NCBI GenBank assembly: GCA_964352025.1
Contig: CAYGPZ010000005.1
Location: 80,154 to 144,153, forward strand
From: Hirschia sp964352025
GTDB taxonomy: Bacteria > Pseudomonadota > Alphaproteobacteria > Caulobacterales > Hyphomonadaceae
DNA length: 64,000 nucleotides
Reading direction: 5' to 3'
This document shows positions 9,901-18,318 of this stretch, piece by piece (within the stretch, counting starts at the first letter, position 1; every line of letters begins with the position of its first letter). A program made the position numbers and the translations under genes. Under the pieces are notes generated by a model. The model saw only the letters and a list, made by a program, of their open reading frames with translations, ran no database searches and had not been told where the DNA came from.

Positions 9901-10157
9901 GTGGCTCCAACGATATCCGGCGAAAAAAGCAAAGGAACATCAGATCTTTCAGCAACCAATAACAACGCTTCTGCGACGCTAGTAGGCGGCACATCAAAAG
10001 CGAACTTATCCCCATCAGCATATGCTACCTGAATAACAGACAAATATGCTGCGGCCCCCAACCACATATGGTTGCTTGGAATCTTTATTTTAACTCTCCT
10101 CCCGGACGGCACCACTTCGATTTTTCCAATCAATATATGGTACCTAGTTGTAAACAA
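6912..10157 (-). CDS. TonB-dependent receptor with N-terminal STN signalling domain
   Basis: An outer-membrane active transporter with signal-transducer layout. From the TTG at 10157: signal peptide about 31-48 (MWLGAAAYLSVIQVAYADG), STN domain about 50-123, a second signal-like segment 141-165 ending ASAQA, TonB box DTIVVSG at 184-190, plug (EDIGKFPDTNLAESLQRITGV), then a barrel ending RYNIGVRAKF with the usual terminal Phe. The start is unclear: AGGAG at 10096-10100 lies 7 bases before an in-frame ATA (10088), no ATG sits at that spacing, and the ATG at 10067 lacks a ribosome binding site. FecR and a FecI-type sigma factor lie just upstream, so the STN domain probably reports ligand binding to FecR. 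The ligand is unknown; the plug resembles oligosaccharide-type receptors such as the one ending at 46720. Confidence 0.9.
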   Translation of the reverse strand: MFTTRYHILIGKIEVVPSGRRVKIKIPSNHMWLGAAAYLSVIQVAYADGDKFAFDVPPTSVAEALLLVAERSDVPLLFSPDIVGATNTSGFVCECTVDEILAKILDGHELEAHRTDYDVILIRRSIPPHKISGEEELNTSSRKTLMIGAAAAALTLSGQQASAQAEDTVEQVETAVEDTNRTLDTIVVSGIRQSLKDAMDIKRQGQGVVDAISAEDIGKFPDTNLAESLQRITGVSIDRSNNEGNQVTVRGFGPDFNLVTLNGRQMPRSSSLTSDGIPRSFNFRELSSELVSGVEVYKTARADVDSGGIGSAINIKTARPFDYDGFTAFGSAKGVIDRSVENGDEITPEVSGLVSHKFLNDKVGILLALSHSERHSHTDRVGTEGWVRNRNAAAMDTSNIDNGSGTFWVPWTVDLDLLDTERTRQNGQLVLQFAPTDRFTATVDYTAQRFEQVSQMNRQGLWFDAPSGTPDVNGTLVNPIEVTDELNFWAWQYYEKTEGDSFGLNLEWEATDSLSFTLDIHDSTSKSNPDGVNSEHRTNLANGVYELNDDGVPEGVANKLVDFTADFSGDIPTVSVDDSALAGGAYNPANIIPDLFHTFGYQLDNNIQQAKLSGKWKNQGDGALKQLNFGLQNTKYDIKTRQFGTFAFIKTLDLGDLELGFQPVGDALSEFGGASSIYPLVPKYSANEYIALADEQGLFFQAAPSLNGVEEETFATYLSADFESEFNGMTVYANAGVRYEDTKVTSNSVQEGFANLQYNHVTGISVIDDGNPVPLVFDGGYKKFLPNFDLKMDITDKLVGRFSYGKTMTRSSIDKLFPSLSIRRVQPDNVPTAYQGNPNLLPFESDNIDFSLEYYYDDASYVSVGHFQKFVDDFIGERTFNRTIEDVNGNPLTDPSVNADPLLCPAEPIPTPACFNRPDQPELVFETSTPENQNAAEVTGWELNVQHMFGETGFGAIANYTIVDADVEYDVRQIDGNRALTGLSDSANLVGFYDKNGIQARVAYNWRDEFLLKGGNEPTFTEAYGQIDVNASYEVNNHLTVFVEGLNVTNETTRRHGRYREQLLSAEQYGARYNIGVRAKF
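9663..9737 (-). other. internal second signal-peptide-like segment in the STN receptor
   Basis: Residues 141-165 read SSRKTLMIGAAAAALTL followed by SGQQASAQA: two basic residues, a hydrophobic core and an AxA-like cleavage site. It lies between the STN domain and the TonB box, exactly where the signal peptide sits in the STN-less receptor at 46720-49866. Confidence 0.6.
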
Positions 10158-10274
10158 ACGGCGGACTATTATCCCCCACCTTTAGATAGGATTTTCTCCA
10201 TTTTTCTTATAAAATCAAAAAATTAATCGGCCAATACTTCTAATTTACGAAAATGATCCCTACAAGCTTACCAG

Positions 10275-11348
10275 TTACCTATTTGTCAAGCGTATGGTTT
10301 GATCATCACCATAAACAGCCTGCACCCCAAACCCCTGCCCCAAAGCATCTATGAAGGCATCCATTTCCCCTATTGGGAACGCGCCAGCAACCGGCAAAAC
10401 TTCTAAACTTGGGTCGTCGATCACGATTTCATAATCGATATATCGATTATATTCTTCAACAACCTCAATTAACGGATCACTTTCAAATCTCAACATACCC
10501 GATCGCCATGCCATTCGACGCTCAACTAGCTCCACAACATTTGTATGCTCAGTGATTTTTTTTGTAGCACTCTCAAAGACAGTATAACCACCTGAAGAGA
10601 CCAGAAGGCTTTCAGATAATTTTTCGGGCTCTAAGCTTTCTACACTTTCAAATTTTTCTGAAATCGCATTTGCAGTAAACTCAACAATCCCCTCTTCAAC
10701 GAGAAGCTCGACTTTACCTTCCAACGATTTTACCGAAAACACAGTCCCAATAGCCTTAACAACGGCTCGATTAGTGTGAACGCGGAACGGTCTATTCGGG
10801 TCCTTGGCAACGCTAAATACTGCCTCTCCCTTGACGAGATGAACCCTTCTTTCGTAAGGCGTATATTCAACTGAAACTTCTGTGTTGGTATTCAACATTA
10901 GGCTTGACCCGTCGGCCAACTGCACAGTTTCCCGCTGTCCAACATTGGATGCGTAATAGACGGGCGCACCTTCTACACCATCCGAAGGCAATAAAATACC
11001 ACTACCTCCACCAACAAAAACTGCCCATGCCAAGCTAGCGGCAACGACACCTCCAGCACCCCAGACTTTCCAGTCACGAACAGTATCTACTATCCACCCA
11101 AGAAAACTTTCGGAATTTTTCTTGGTATTCTCTATGTCATGAACTGCTTCACCAACCGTAGAGAGCAAATCACGAACAGCAATAAAGTCAGCAGAAAACG
11201 ACTCAAAAGCCTGCTTGTTTTCAGGGTGCTCCAGAATCCACTCGCGAAGGGCACTAATATCTTCTGAGGTCGCTAAACCAGAGTCGATTTTTGCAATCCA
11301 TGTACAAGCTTCAAGTTCTCGGTCTTCAAATGTCTTACTCAATATCAT
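10275..11348 (-). CDS. FecR-family anti-sigma/sigma regulator
   Basis: About 357 residues from the ATG at 11348, which follows the sigma factor stop codon by 7 bases; upstream in-frame starts lie inside the sigma gene. An N-terminal DUF4880-type region (CTWIAKIDSGLATSEDISALREWI) is the expected cytoplasmic sigma-binding part. One membrane helix follows (GAGGVVAASLAWAVFVGGG). The periplasmic FecR domain starts at VGQRETVQLADGSSLMLN and includes RPFRVHTNRAVVKAIGTVF. The C-terminal DUF4974-like part (DPLIEVVEEYNRYI) is the likely contact for the receptor STN domain. It is inferred to relay the receptor state across the inner membrane to the sigma factor. Confidence in the family is high; the signal is unknown. 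Confidence 0.9.
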   Translation of the reverse strand: MILSKTFEDRELEACTWIAKIDSGLATSEDISALREWILEHPENKQAFESFSADFIAVRDLLSTVGEAVHDIENTKKNSESFLGWIVDTVRDWKVWGAGGVVAASLAWAVFVGGGSGILLPSDGVEGAPVYYASNVGQRETVQLADGSSLMLNTNTEVSVEYTPYERRVHLVKGEAVFSVAKDPNRPFRVHTNRAVVKAIGTVFSVKSLEGKVELLVEEGIVEFTANAISEKFESVESLEPEKLSESLLVSSGGYTVFESATKKITEHTNVVELVERRMAWRSGMLRFESDPLIEVVEEYNRYIDYEIVIDDPSLEVLPVAGAFPIGEMDAFIDALGQGFGVQAVYGDDQTIRLTNR

Positions 11349-11355
11349 TACGCCG

Positions 11356-11955
11356 CTAATCTTCCGTTGAAGAAGGCGCCTCCTCATTGAAACCAATTGC
11401 TTTCATGTGTCTTGAAGTTACCAAAAGCGCTTTCGCAATATGCTTCTCAACAGTACTCGTCGAAATATCCATGTTCTTAGCAATTTCCTTATGAGACAGC
11501 CCCTCAAAATGCCTCAAGAAAAAAACTTTCCTACACTTAGGCGGCAGTACCGCCATTGCCTCATTCAGTGCTTTAAGGCGGTCCCTCTGAAACAATTGTT
11601 CCGCCTGCCCCTGCACTTCTTCTGCAACACCTTCATAAACAAAATCCGCAACTACATCTTCAACGGACCTGTGATTTTTCCTGCTTATATTGAATGAAAT
11701 ATGCCGCGCGACCTTAAACAGATAAGCTTTTCCAAACTCCAGTTTTTGTCTTTTCTTCGCAGCATAGGCCCTCAAAAACACCTCTTGCGCGATATCATCC
11801 ACCTCAGCTGTAAACCGGGAGTTGGGCAATAATCGCACAATATAACGCTTCAATTCAGAAAGAGAATTGAGATATGCAGTTTCTAAATCTTCACCTGTCT
11901 CCACGCTAATCCCCTCAGACTGCGCCTGGACATTTACTCCCTTAATGTTCGTCAC
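11356..11955 (-). CDS. ECF RNA polymerase sigma factor, FecI-like
   Basis: About 199 residues. Region 2 is seen in LKRYIVRLLPNSRFTAEVDD with IAQEVFLRAYAA. Region 4 is seen in ALNEAMAVLPPKCRKVFFLR and the helix-turn-helix GLSHKEIAKNMDISTSTVEKHI. No ATG is available near the strong GGGAGGAG; I place the start at the GTG at 11955, with a TTG at 11967 as alternative. It is the first gene of the sigma-FecR pair preceding the STN receptor and is expected to direct transcription of that receptor, and perhaps of itself, when the ligand is present. Confidence 0.88.
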   Translation of the reverse strand: MTNIKGVNVQAQSEGISVETGEDLETAYLNSLSELKRYIVRLLPNSRFTAEVDDIAQEVFLRAYAAKKRQKLEFGKAYLFKVARHISFNISRKNHRSVEDVVADFVYEGVAEEVQGQAEQLFQRDRLKALNEAMAVLPPKCRKVFFLRHFEGLSHKEIAKNMDISTSTVEKHIAKALLVTSRHMKAIGFNEEAPSSTED

Positions 11956-11967
11956 CACTCCTCCCAA

Positions 11968-12647
11968 TCTTTTTCACCTGCATTACCCCAAAGCATTATC
12001 TTTATATTTATTTGCTTTGTTGGGTTTGACCGCATCTCTAGACCCCAGAAACACAGACGGAATACAAGCTCTACTTTTTATTGCCGCGTAAAGATTTCAA
12101 CGCAACTTAACTTCATTTTATTGCCGTCAACTTCACAACTCCCAGCCTCGCGACCCTATACTTAAAAAGCTGCCATTCAAAACTGCCGCTTTCACAGGCC
12201 CACCAGCCCCCCACCAGATGCTTAAACTCAATCAAATAAATCCTATTTACTAGCCCAACCCGGCGCAAAACTACGCTGTCCCAGCCAGCAGAACAGAAAC
12301 CTATTCAACCCTAAAACACCCCAAAACAAATAATCCTCCATATAAAATGCAAAAATATTTTAGATCGACAGAAACACCATAGACAAAACTAAGAATTAGC
12401 TTTTTATTTCGCTTTCAAACATTGCTAAATTAGCAGCAATCCTCTTAAGATTTTATCCAGCGAATAGCTCCCACTTCATGTGTTTTTCAACCACCGTCAG
12501 TGCAAAGAGAAAGATGGTTGAACGCCCTGTAAAACCGCCCCCTTAATTTCAAAGACGCCGGAGACAATCATTGATAGTTGAACTGGCTTGGGACCAATCA
12601 ATTTTGTCATTTCACACAAGATAAAAACATCAATACGGAGGAAAACG
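11968..12647. other. long intergenic region between the sigma factor and the DUF1080 gene
   Basis: About 680 bases between divergent genes. I see no gene, tRNA or strong hairpin. The stretch 12120-12350 is rich in C on the plus strand and A/T-rich further right. It must hold the promoters of both flanking genes, but none can be assigned with confidence. Confidence 0.3.
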
Positions 12648-13397
12648 ATGAAACGATTTACTGGATTAGTGACGCTAGTTTTAGCAGCAGGTTGCAGCGT
12701 GACAGCTGCGCCAACAAATGGCCCAACAAAAAAGCAAATCAGTTACGAAGATTTGTGGGATGGGCAGACATTTGAAGGTTGGAATTTTGTCGATGGTTCA
12801 CCAGCCAGCTCAGACAGATGGGTTATCTCGGATGGAGAACTCAATTCAATAAAATCAGTTGAAAAGCTCGAGAAAGACTCTCAAAGCCTATTCACAGATC
12901 AATCTTATTCGAATTTTGAATTAGCTTTTGAATTTAAGAGTGAAGAAGGTGCCAATAGCGGTGTTAAATACCTCGCTATCCCTGGCGAAAAATCGCTACT
13001 TGAATATCAAATCGTGCAGCCCGAAGCAGATGGCTCAACATCAAACCGAGGATTGGGTTCGATTTTTGACATTGCCTCGCCAAAACAACCAGCCGAGCTT
13101 TCGCAGACGGGAACAGACAACAAAAAGAACGGATGGAATACAGGTAAAATTTCGGTTCAAGGCCCCATCGTACAACACTGGCTAAACGGAGAAAAAATTC
13201 TTGAAGTTGATCGGTGCAGCGCTGACTATGACCAAAGAGTGTCACAAAGTCTGTTCAAAGATGAAGTAGATTTTGGAAAAAGATCGTCCGGCACAATTAT
13301 GCTGCAATACAATGATGGCGGCGTAGCATTTCGCAACATCAAAATCAAAGATCTGGGAATCGATACATCTACTAACGAGACATGCTTGATTAAGTAG
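12648..13397 (+). CDS. DUF1080 (3-keto-disaccharide hydrolase family) lipoprotein
   Basis: 249 residues from the ATG at 12648, preceded by CGGAGG at good spacing; the frame extends upstream without a ribosome binding site. A signal peptide with lipobox LAAGC makes it a lipoprotein. The DUF1080 jelly-roll fold is indicated by LWDGQTFEGWNF near the start, FELAFEFKSEEGANSGVKY in the middle, LLEYQIV, WLNGEKILEV and GTIMLQYNDGGVAFRNIKI at the end. Pfam links the family to 3-keto-glycoside hydrolysis, and members often sit near sugar oxidoreductases. A PQQ sugar dehydrogenase lies 1.5 kb away on the other strand, but a joint pathway is only a guess. Confidence 0.85.
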   Translation: MKRFTGLVTLVLAAGCSVTAAPTNGPTKKQISYEDLWDGQTFEGWNFVDGSPASSDRWVISDGELNSIKSVEKLEKDSQSLFTDQSYSNFELAFEFKSEEGANSGVKYLAIPGEKSLLEYQIVQPEADGSTSNRGLGSIFDIASPKQPAELSQTGTDNKKNGWNTGKISVQGPIVQHWLNGEKILEVDRCSADYDQRVSQSLFKDEVDFGKRSSGTIMLQYNDGGVAFRNIKIKDLGIDTSTNETCLIK

Positions 13398-13407
13398 CCT
13401 CTACAGA

Positions 13408-13445
13408 AAAAGGGCGCGCTGTATAAAATTACAGCGCGCCCTTTT
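13408..13445. terminator. bidirectional terminator between convergent genes
   Basis: AAAAGGGCGCGCTGTA (13408-13423) pairs perfectly with TACAGCGCGCCCTTTT (13430-13445). The flanking A and T runs let it work for the DUF1080 gene and for the opposing serine hydrolase gene. Confidence 0.9.
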
Positions 13446-13459
13446 CAATTCAATCGACT

Positions 13460-14788
13460 TTACTCAGAAGCACTATCTTCAGAATCGTCGTGCTTAATTC
13501 CATAAACAGCGTCACGAATCTGCTTATGCAACGCTCCATCGTATGGCAGTCTTTGCGTCATGATGACGACAGCAAGATCATTCACCGGGTCAACCCAGAA
13601 ATTTGTTCCAGCTGCGCCGCCCCAACGAAATTCACCGACATACCCAAAATGATCTTCATCACTTTTGGGTGGGTTTAAGCGAACTGTAAAACCAATCCCA
13701 AACCCTCGTTCTCCAAGAAACGATGTATCCTTAAGGTCTGATGGCAAGTGGTCATCACTCATCAAACGTACGGTTTCAGGCTTCAAGATACGATTTCCAT
13801 TCAGCTCACCATCATTGAGGAGCATAAGCGCAAACTGAGCATAATCATCAATAGTAGATGCTAGCCCCAAACTACCCGGCTTTAGATTGTGTGGCTTGCG
13901 GTGCAAATCATTCGTGAACTCATCGGTATTCTTTTCCAGAACCCCGTCTTCGTTCATTGTATAAATTGTAGCGAGACGGTCCTGCTTGGCCTCTGGGACG
14001 TAATAGCTAGTATCTTTCATACCCAACGGATCAAATAGAACGTCTTGTAAGAATACCTCAACTGGCTTTCCCGATAAGCGCTCAATCATCAAAGATTGCA
14101 TATCCACTGCCCATGAATAACGCCATTGCGTACCCGGTTGGAAGAGCAATGGAAGCCCACCACCAGCTTGCGCCATTTCATCTAGTGTATTTTCAATACC
14201 AATTTCAGTTTCTGTACCGAAAATTTCGCTTCCAGTATCAGGTCCACCCCAAAAACTCTCAGGAATTCCAGCTGTATGGCGCAGCATATCTAAAACCGTT
14301 ATCGGCTTTTTAGCATCCTCAAAAATCGGGTTTCCATCATCATCTTCACCCACATAAACTTTTGCCTGCTTGAATTCAGGCAAGTGTTTGGAGATTGGAT
14401 CATCAAGCTCAAACTTGTCCTGCTCATAAAGCGTCATCAACGCTACGCTGACAACAGGTTTAGTCATTGAATAGATGCTGTGAAGGGAGTCACGCTGAAA
14501 CGGTGTTTTGTTTTCTATATCTGCATAGCCAACATCACCATAGTAAGTTTCCTGTCCCTTCTCGTGAACGAGAACAGAATAACCAGCGACATGACCATCT
14601 TTGACAAAGCTCGCAATCACCTCGTCCATTAAAGCGGCATCAGTAAACGGTGCTGAAGTAACAGCTTCTTCGACCGCTGGTGCTTTTTCCAATACTTCAG
14701 CGACGATTGGTTCCGCCGAATCTTGCTGTGGCAGCAAAGCACACGCCGAAGTCGCTATTGCAGCCAGCGGCAAAGTTAGTAATCTCAT
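13460..14788 (-). CDS. serine hydrolase, class C beta-lactamase-like family (lipoprotein)
   Basis: About 442 residues. The start is one of two adjacent ATGs (14791 or 14788) behind GGAGGG. The signal peptide has lipobox ATSAC. The catalytic SxxK is SMTK (serine about residue 107) in the context LHSIYSMTKPVVSVALM. A YSW motif (QWRYSWAVDM) takes the place of the YxN or YSx tyrosine element, and WGGAAGTNFWVDP occupies the KTG-like position. These features fit the EstB/beta-lactamase-fold esterase group more than true beta-lactamases. It probably acts in the periplasm on an ester, amide or peptide; the substrate is unknown. Confidence 0.85.
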   Translation of the reverse strand: MRLLTLPLAAIATSACALLPQQDSAEPIVAEVLEKAPAVEEAVTSAPFTDAALMDEVIASFVKDGHVAGYSVLVHEKGQETYYGDVGYADIENKTPFQRDSLHSIYSMTKPVVSVALMTLYEQDKFELDDPISKHLPEFKQAKVYVGEDDDGNPIFEDAKKPITVLDMLRHTAGIPESFWGGPDTGSEIFGTETEIGIENTLDEMAQAGGGLPLLFQPGTQWRYSWAVDMQSLMIERLSGKPVEVFLQDVLFDPLGMKDTSYYVPEAKQDRLATIYTMNEDGVLEKNTDEFTNDLHRKPHNLKPGSLGLASTIDDYAQFALMLLNDGELNGNRILKPETVRLMSDDHLPSDLKDTSFLGERGFGIGFTVRLNPPKSDEDHFGYVGEFRWGGAAGTNFWVDPVNDLAVVIMTQRLPYDGALHKQIRDAVYGIKHDDSEDSASE

Positions 14789-14906
14789 CATTCCCTCCAT
14801 TATTATAAGCCTATCTGGGCCTAAGTCGTTCGAGATTTTCAGGTCCCAAAAGCTCAGAATATTCTCTTATTCCGATTATTTCTGAATAGTTTTTAATTGT
14901 ATAAAT

Positions 14907-16355
14907 TTAGTCACTTAAAGGCGATAACCGATACACTGAGCTTGGACCAAATGTATCATCATTCATCACAACAAAAATCTCGCCTTTTTTGTTGATTGTT
15001 ACGTCACGAACGCGTCCTATTCCCTTTATCAAAATCTCATCTTCGGCAACTTTTCCGTCGACAAAACGCACGCGGTGCAACTCTTGAGATTGAAGGCCTG
15101 AGATAAGTATATCCCCTTCCCATTCAGGAAACGCATCAGTTTGTACAGAGGTTATTCCAGCTGTTGCAATAGACGGCACCCAATAGATTAAGGGCTGTTC
15201 CATGCCTTCCTTCGCAGTAGATGCCGTCATCGGTGTACCGTCATAATTCATACCGTGAGTGATGAATGGCCATCCATAATTTTTCCCAATCTCAGGACGA
15301 TTAATTTCGTCTCCGCCTCTAGGGCCATGTTCGGAAATATATAGCGCACCATCAGGGCCGCCGACCGTTAAACCTTGCGGGTTTCGATGGCCATAAGAAA
15401 AGATCGATGGATACGCATTTTCAACATCGACAAATGGGTTGTCTTCAGGAATGCGCCCATCATCATGTAGTCTGTGAATTTTGCCACTCGGCCATGACAA
15501 GTCCTGAGCATTTTCTTGCTCTCCTCGATCACCGACCGAGAAAAACACATAACCATCTAGGAATTCGAGACGTGAACCAAAGTGATATTCTTTATTCGTT
15601 TCGTGCTCAGGCTTTGATTGGAAAATTATCTCTTCATCTTCCCAACACCCATTTTTAATACGTCCACGCGCAATGCGTGTCATGCCGACGGAATCATCGC
15701 TCTCAGCAGGTGCTGAATAGGCAATATAAATCCAACCATTTTCTTCATAATTAGGATGCAGTTTAGCATCCATCATCCCGCCCTGAATTTTATGCCAAAC
15801 TTCAGGCGTTTTCTTGATTTTTTTGACTTTTCTATCCTTAGAAACAAGCAAGAGCGGACCTTTGCGGTCTGTCGCTAAAAAAGATCCATCAGGTAGAAAT
15901 TCTAGACCCCAAATTTCTTCTTCTGATTTAAGCGCTAGTTCTAACTTAAAATCCAGATGCTGGGATTTATAAATGCGGTCGGGCGAAAACTTGATCTTCT
16001 TTTCAGCTCTATTTTTAGCGAGAGCCTTCTCCTCAGCGATATAAATCACGAGAGAACGGATAGTGTCTTCTGACAATATGTCAGAAAAGCCTGGCATTTC
16101 TTTTTCTGGATACCCGACAGAAATCGACGCCATGACTTCGTCGTCTGTTTTACCGTTTGTCCAGACGTCATCAATGAGTGAAGGACCAATTCCGCCTTCT
16201 AAGGTGTTACCATGGCAAGCGCCACAATTGTCCTGATAAACTTGTTTCGCAACACCTTCACCACTTGCCGCCTGCGCATTAGCAGGCAAACAAAAAGACG
16301 AAGTCGGCAAAGCAATTGCCAACAGAGCAGTTATTGAACGCGCTTTGTTTTTCAT
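14907..16355 (-). CDS. PQQ-dependent sugar dehydrogenase with N-terminal cytochrome c
   Basis: 482 residues from the ATG at 16355, which has GAGGGG upstream; the longer frame adds an unlikely leader. A Sec signal peptide ends near PANAQA. The cytochrome c domain follows with CGACH at about residues 44-48 and MPGF as the probable distal methionine region. The glucose/sorbosone dehydrogenase beta-propeller starts near EEIWGLEFLPDG and includes GGMMDAKLHPNYEENGWIYI, SYGHRNPQGL, EHGPRGGDEIN and GKNYGWPFITHG. The fusion suggests direct electron transfer from oxidised sugar to an on-board haem in the periplasm. It is a candidate glucose to gluconolactone enzyme for the gluconate route further right, though it lies outside the LacI-linked locus. 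Confidence 0.88.
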   Translation of the reverse strand: MKNKARSITALLAIALPTSSFCLPANAQAASGEGVAKQVYQDNCGACHGNTLEGGIGPSLIDDVWTNGKTDDEVMASISVGYPEKEMPGFSDILSEDTIRSLVIYIAEEKALAKNRAEKKIKFSPDRIYKSQHLDFKLELALKSEEEIWGLEFLPDGSFLATDRKGPLLLVSKDRKVKKIKKTPEVWHKIQGGMMDAKLHPNYEENGWIYIAYSAPAESDDSVGMTRIARGRIKNGCWEDEEIIFQSKPEHETNKEYHFGSRLEFLDGYVFFSVGDRGEQENAQDLSWPSGKIHRLHDDGRIPEDNPFVDVENAYPSIFSYGHRNPQGLTVGGPDGALYISEHGPRGGDEINRPEIGKNYGWPFITHGMNYDGTPMTASTAKEGMEQPLIYWVPSIATAGITSVQTDAFPEWEGDILISGLQSQELHRVRFVDGKVAEDEILIKGIGRVRDVTINKKGEIFVVMNDDTFGPSSVYRLSPLSD

Positions 16356-16636
16356 AAAAATTCCCCTCTGGGAAAATATCAAACGCCATAAAAACATCAG
16401 CAAAAGTCTAATCAACTTCGCGTAACTACGAAGACAAAAAACCTACACTGATTTGTTTGATAATCCCGTGTTTTTTCTATTTTCTCACCGACATTAAACA
16501 AATGAAGGCTTATTATCCGCTAGCTGCAGTCGAGATTGTGTCCATCAGATAATAAAAAACACAAGAGAAAAAATGATTGAAGACCAACTTACATTGGTCA
16601 ATCTACGATTTGCGAAAGCAGTCCGTTAAAAATGAC

Positions 16637-17236
16637 CTAGAGCCAACCATTGTCGCGGGCTATTCGGAACGCCTCGATCCTATTTGTGGCATTTAATTTT
16701 GAACCAGCTTCATTCAAATAATTGCGGACCGTTCCAACGGATAGGTTCTGTGCTTCTGCTATCTCTTTGTTTGTTTTACCCTGCTCGACCAAGCGCAATA
16801 ATCGACGGTCCCGATCGATTAGAGGGTCTTCTACTAACTCGTCATCTATATCAGCATCAATAAATACGGTTTCCCCAGCTGCCACTTTCCGAATTGTATC
16901 AGAGAGTATGTCACTTGGTGCATCTTTGAGAATATAGCCTTTTACGCCACTATTTCTCGCGCGTTTGATATAACCAGGTCGCGCAAAAGTCGTGATGATA
17001 ATGACGTTCGTTTTTGTCCCCTCTTGAGCCAGACGATCCGCAAGTTCCAAACCCGTCATTTCGGGCATCTCAATATCACTAATCAAAATATCTGGTTCAA
17101 ATTTACGAACTAATCGTTGAGCCTGAACTCCATCATCCGCTGTGCCAACTATTTCAAAATCTTCCTCAAGCGAAAGCAAGGAGACGAGCGCGCTACGAAG
17201 CATAACCTGATCTTCAGCCAAAACTATTCGGATCAT
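16637..17236 (-). CDS. LuxR/NarL-type response regulator
   Basis: 199 residues. The receiver domain has acidic residues ED at 8-9, the phospho-acceptor Asp54 in ILISDIEMPEM, and IITTFA with a conserved lysine (LKDAP). The C-terminal LuxR helix-turn-helix reads EQGKTNKEIAEAQNLSVGTV followed by RNYLNEAGSKL. The start ATG overlaps the end of the kinase gene by 4 bases (ATGA), so kinase and regulator are co-translated. By analogy with Bacillus DesR, LiaR and YvfU it probably controls the ABC exporter operon it belongs to. Confidence 0.92.
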   Translation of the reverse strand: MIRIVLAEDQVMLRSALVSLLSLEEDFEIVGTADDGVQAQRLVRKFEPDILISDIEMPEMTGLELADRLAQEGTKTNVIIITTFARPGYIKRARNSGVKGYILKDAPSDILSDTIRKVAAGETVFIDADIDDELVEDPLIDRDRRLLRLVEQGKTNKEIAEAQNLSVGTVRNYLNEAGSKLNATNRIEAFRIARDNGWL

Positions 17237-18318
17237 GCCGGAATTACACCTCGCAATATCGTTCCTTTGTCGCCCTGAATCGTCAAAAGTCCTCCAAGAG
17301 AAGATATGCGTTTCCTAATACTTGTAAGGCCCACTCCGTTTGAGGACACATCACTCTCCTGAATTCCCGAACCATTATCTTCGATACTAAGTGAATGCAC
17401 GTCATCTTCCGTTTCGAAAATTATTGAAACCTTATCAGCCCCTGAATGACGAACAACATTGGTACAAGCCTCTCGAATAACGAGTCCAAGCACGGTATTT
17501 TGCTGGCGAGAAAGTTCAGGAACCTGCCCGCCAATTGAAAGAACAATATTGGATGCTTCCAGAACCTTACGAGCTAATGACAATTCTACCGCGACAGTCG
17601 TTTCAGTTAGCCCTCGCAAAGTAGAACGCACTTGCGTCAGTGCATCTCTGCTGGCTGATTGCAATTCTTGCATTTCACATTTAGCGCGCTCAGCGTCTTT
17701 ATAAATCAGCTTGGAAACCAAGTCACTTTTAAGAGCAACCAACGTCAATGTTTGACCAATGACATCATGTAGATCAGCGGCAATCCGTTCGCGTTCAGCT
17801 ATGGATGCAAGTTGCTTTTCCAAGGCCCTCTCACGTTCAGCTTGCTCGTATCTTTCATTCTCATGAGAATCCCTGAGACATGAAAGCCAAACCATAACCG
17901 CAATCACGATGGTCATTGGAATTTCATAAATGAAGCGCTCTGCAACCAAAGCAGTGATGACATAAGCCGCTATAACCAAAACCATGGCTATTCCAGCATT
18001 GCGACGGTCAAGAATAAAACCAGCCATCGCCGCACCATAGATAAAATACACATTGTGCCCATTCCAGAAAGGCGCGGTAAGCGCACCTAAAACGAGGACA
18101 GCTATAATATACCAATGTTTGTGTTCGGCCGATGCAGCGTGTGATTTAAAATGTAGAGGAATATAGATAACAGCCGATGCAATCGTCGCCAGCAATTCCA
18201 CTTGGGTTGGTGCCTTTAACAACCATGGAAGAAATAGAAAAACCAAATAGATCAACGTAGCAACAGGTTTTTGAAAAATTGGTGTTTTGCTTTTTTTGTT
18301 TTGAGCCGTTTCAGTCAT
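17233..18318 (-). CDS. sensor histidine kinase, DesK/LiaS (HisKA_3) type
   Basis: 361 residues. The first 150 form several membrane helices with almost no extracytoplasmic domain, typical of intramembrane-sensing kinases. The HisKA_3 dimer region is ERERIAADLHDVIGQT with the phospho-accepting His184. The ATPase domain shows NVVRHSGADKVSI, IEDNGSGI and NGVGLTSIRKRI. The ATG shares one base with the amidohydrolase stop codon (TAATG). Kinases of this class often answer to membrane stress or peptide antibiotics via a neighbouring ABC exporter; that role is inferred here. Confidence 0.9.
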   Translation of the reverse strand: MTETAQNKKSKTPIFQKPVATLIYLVFLFLPWLLKAPTQVELLATIASAVIYIPLHFKSHAASAEHKHWYIIAVLVLGALTAPFWNGHNVYFIYGAAMAGFILDRRNAGIAMVLVIAAYVITALVAERFIYEIPMTIVIAVMVWLSCLRDSHENERYEQAERERALEKQLASIAERERIAADLHDVIGQTLTLVALKSDLVSKLIYKDAERAKCEMQELQSASRDALTQVRSTLRGLTETTVAVELSLARKVLEASNIVLSIGGQVPELSRQQNTVLGLVIREACTNVVRHSGADKVSIIFETEDDVHSLSIEDNGSGIQESDVSSNGVGLTSIRKRISSLGGLLTIQGDKGTILRGVIPA

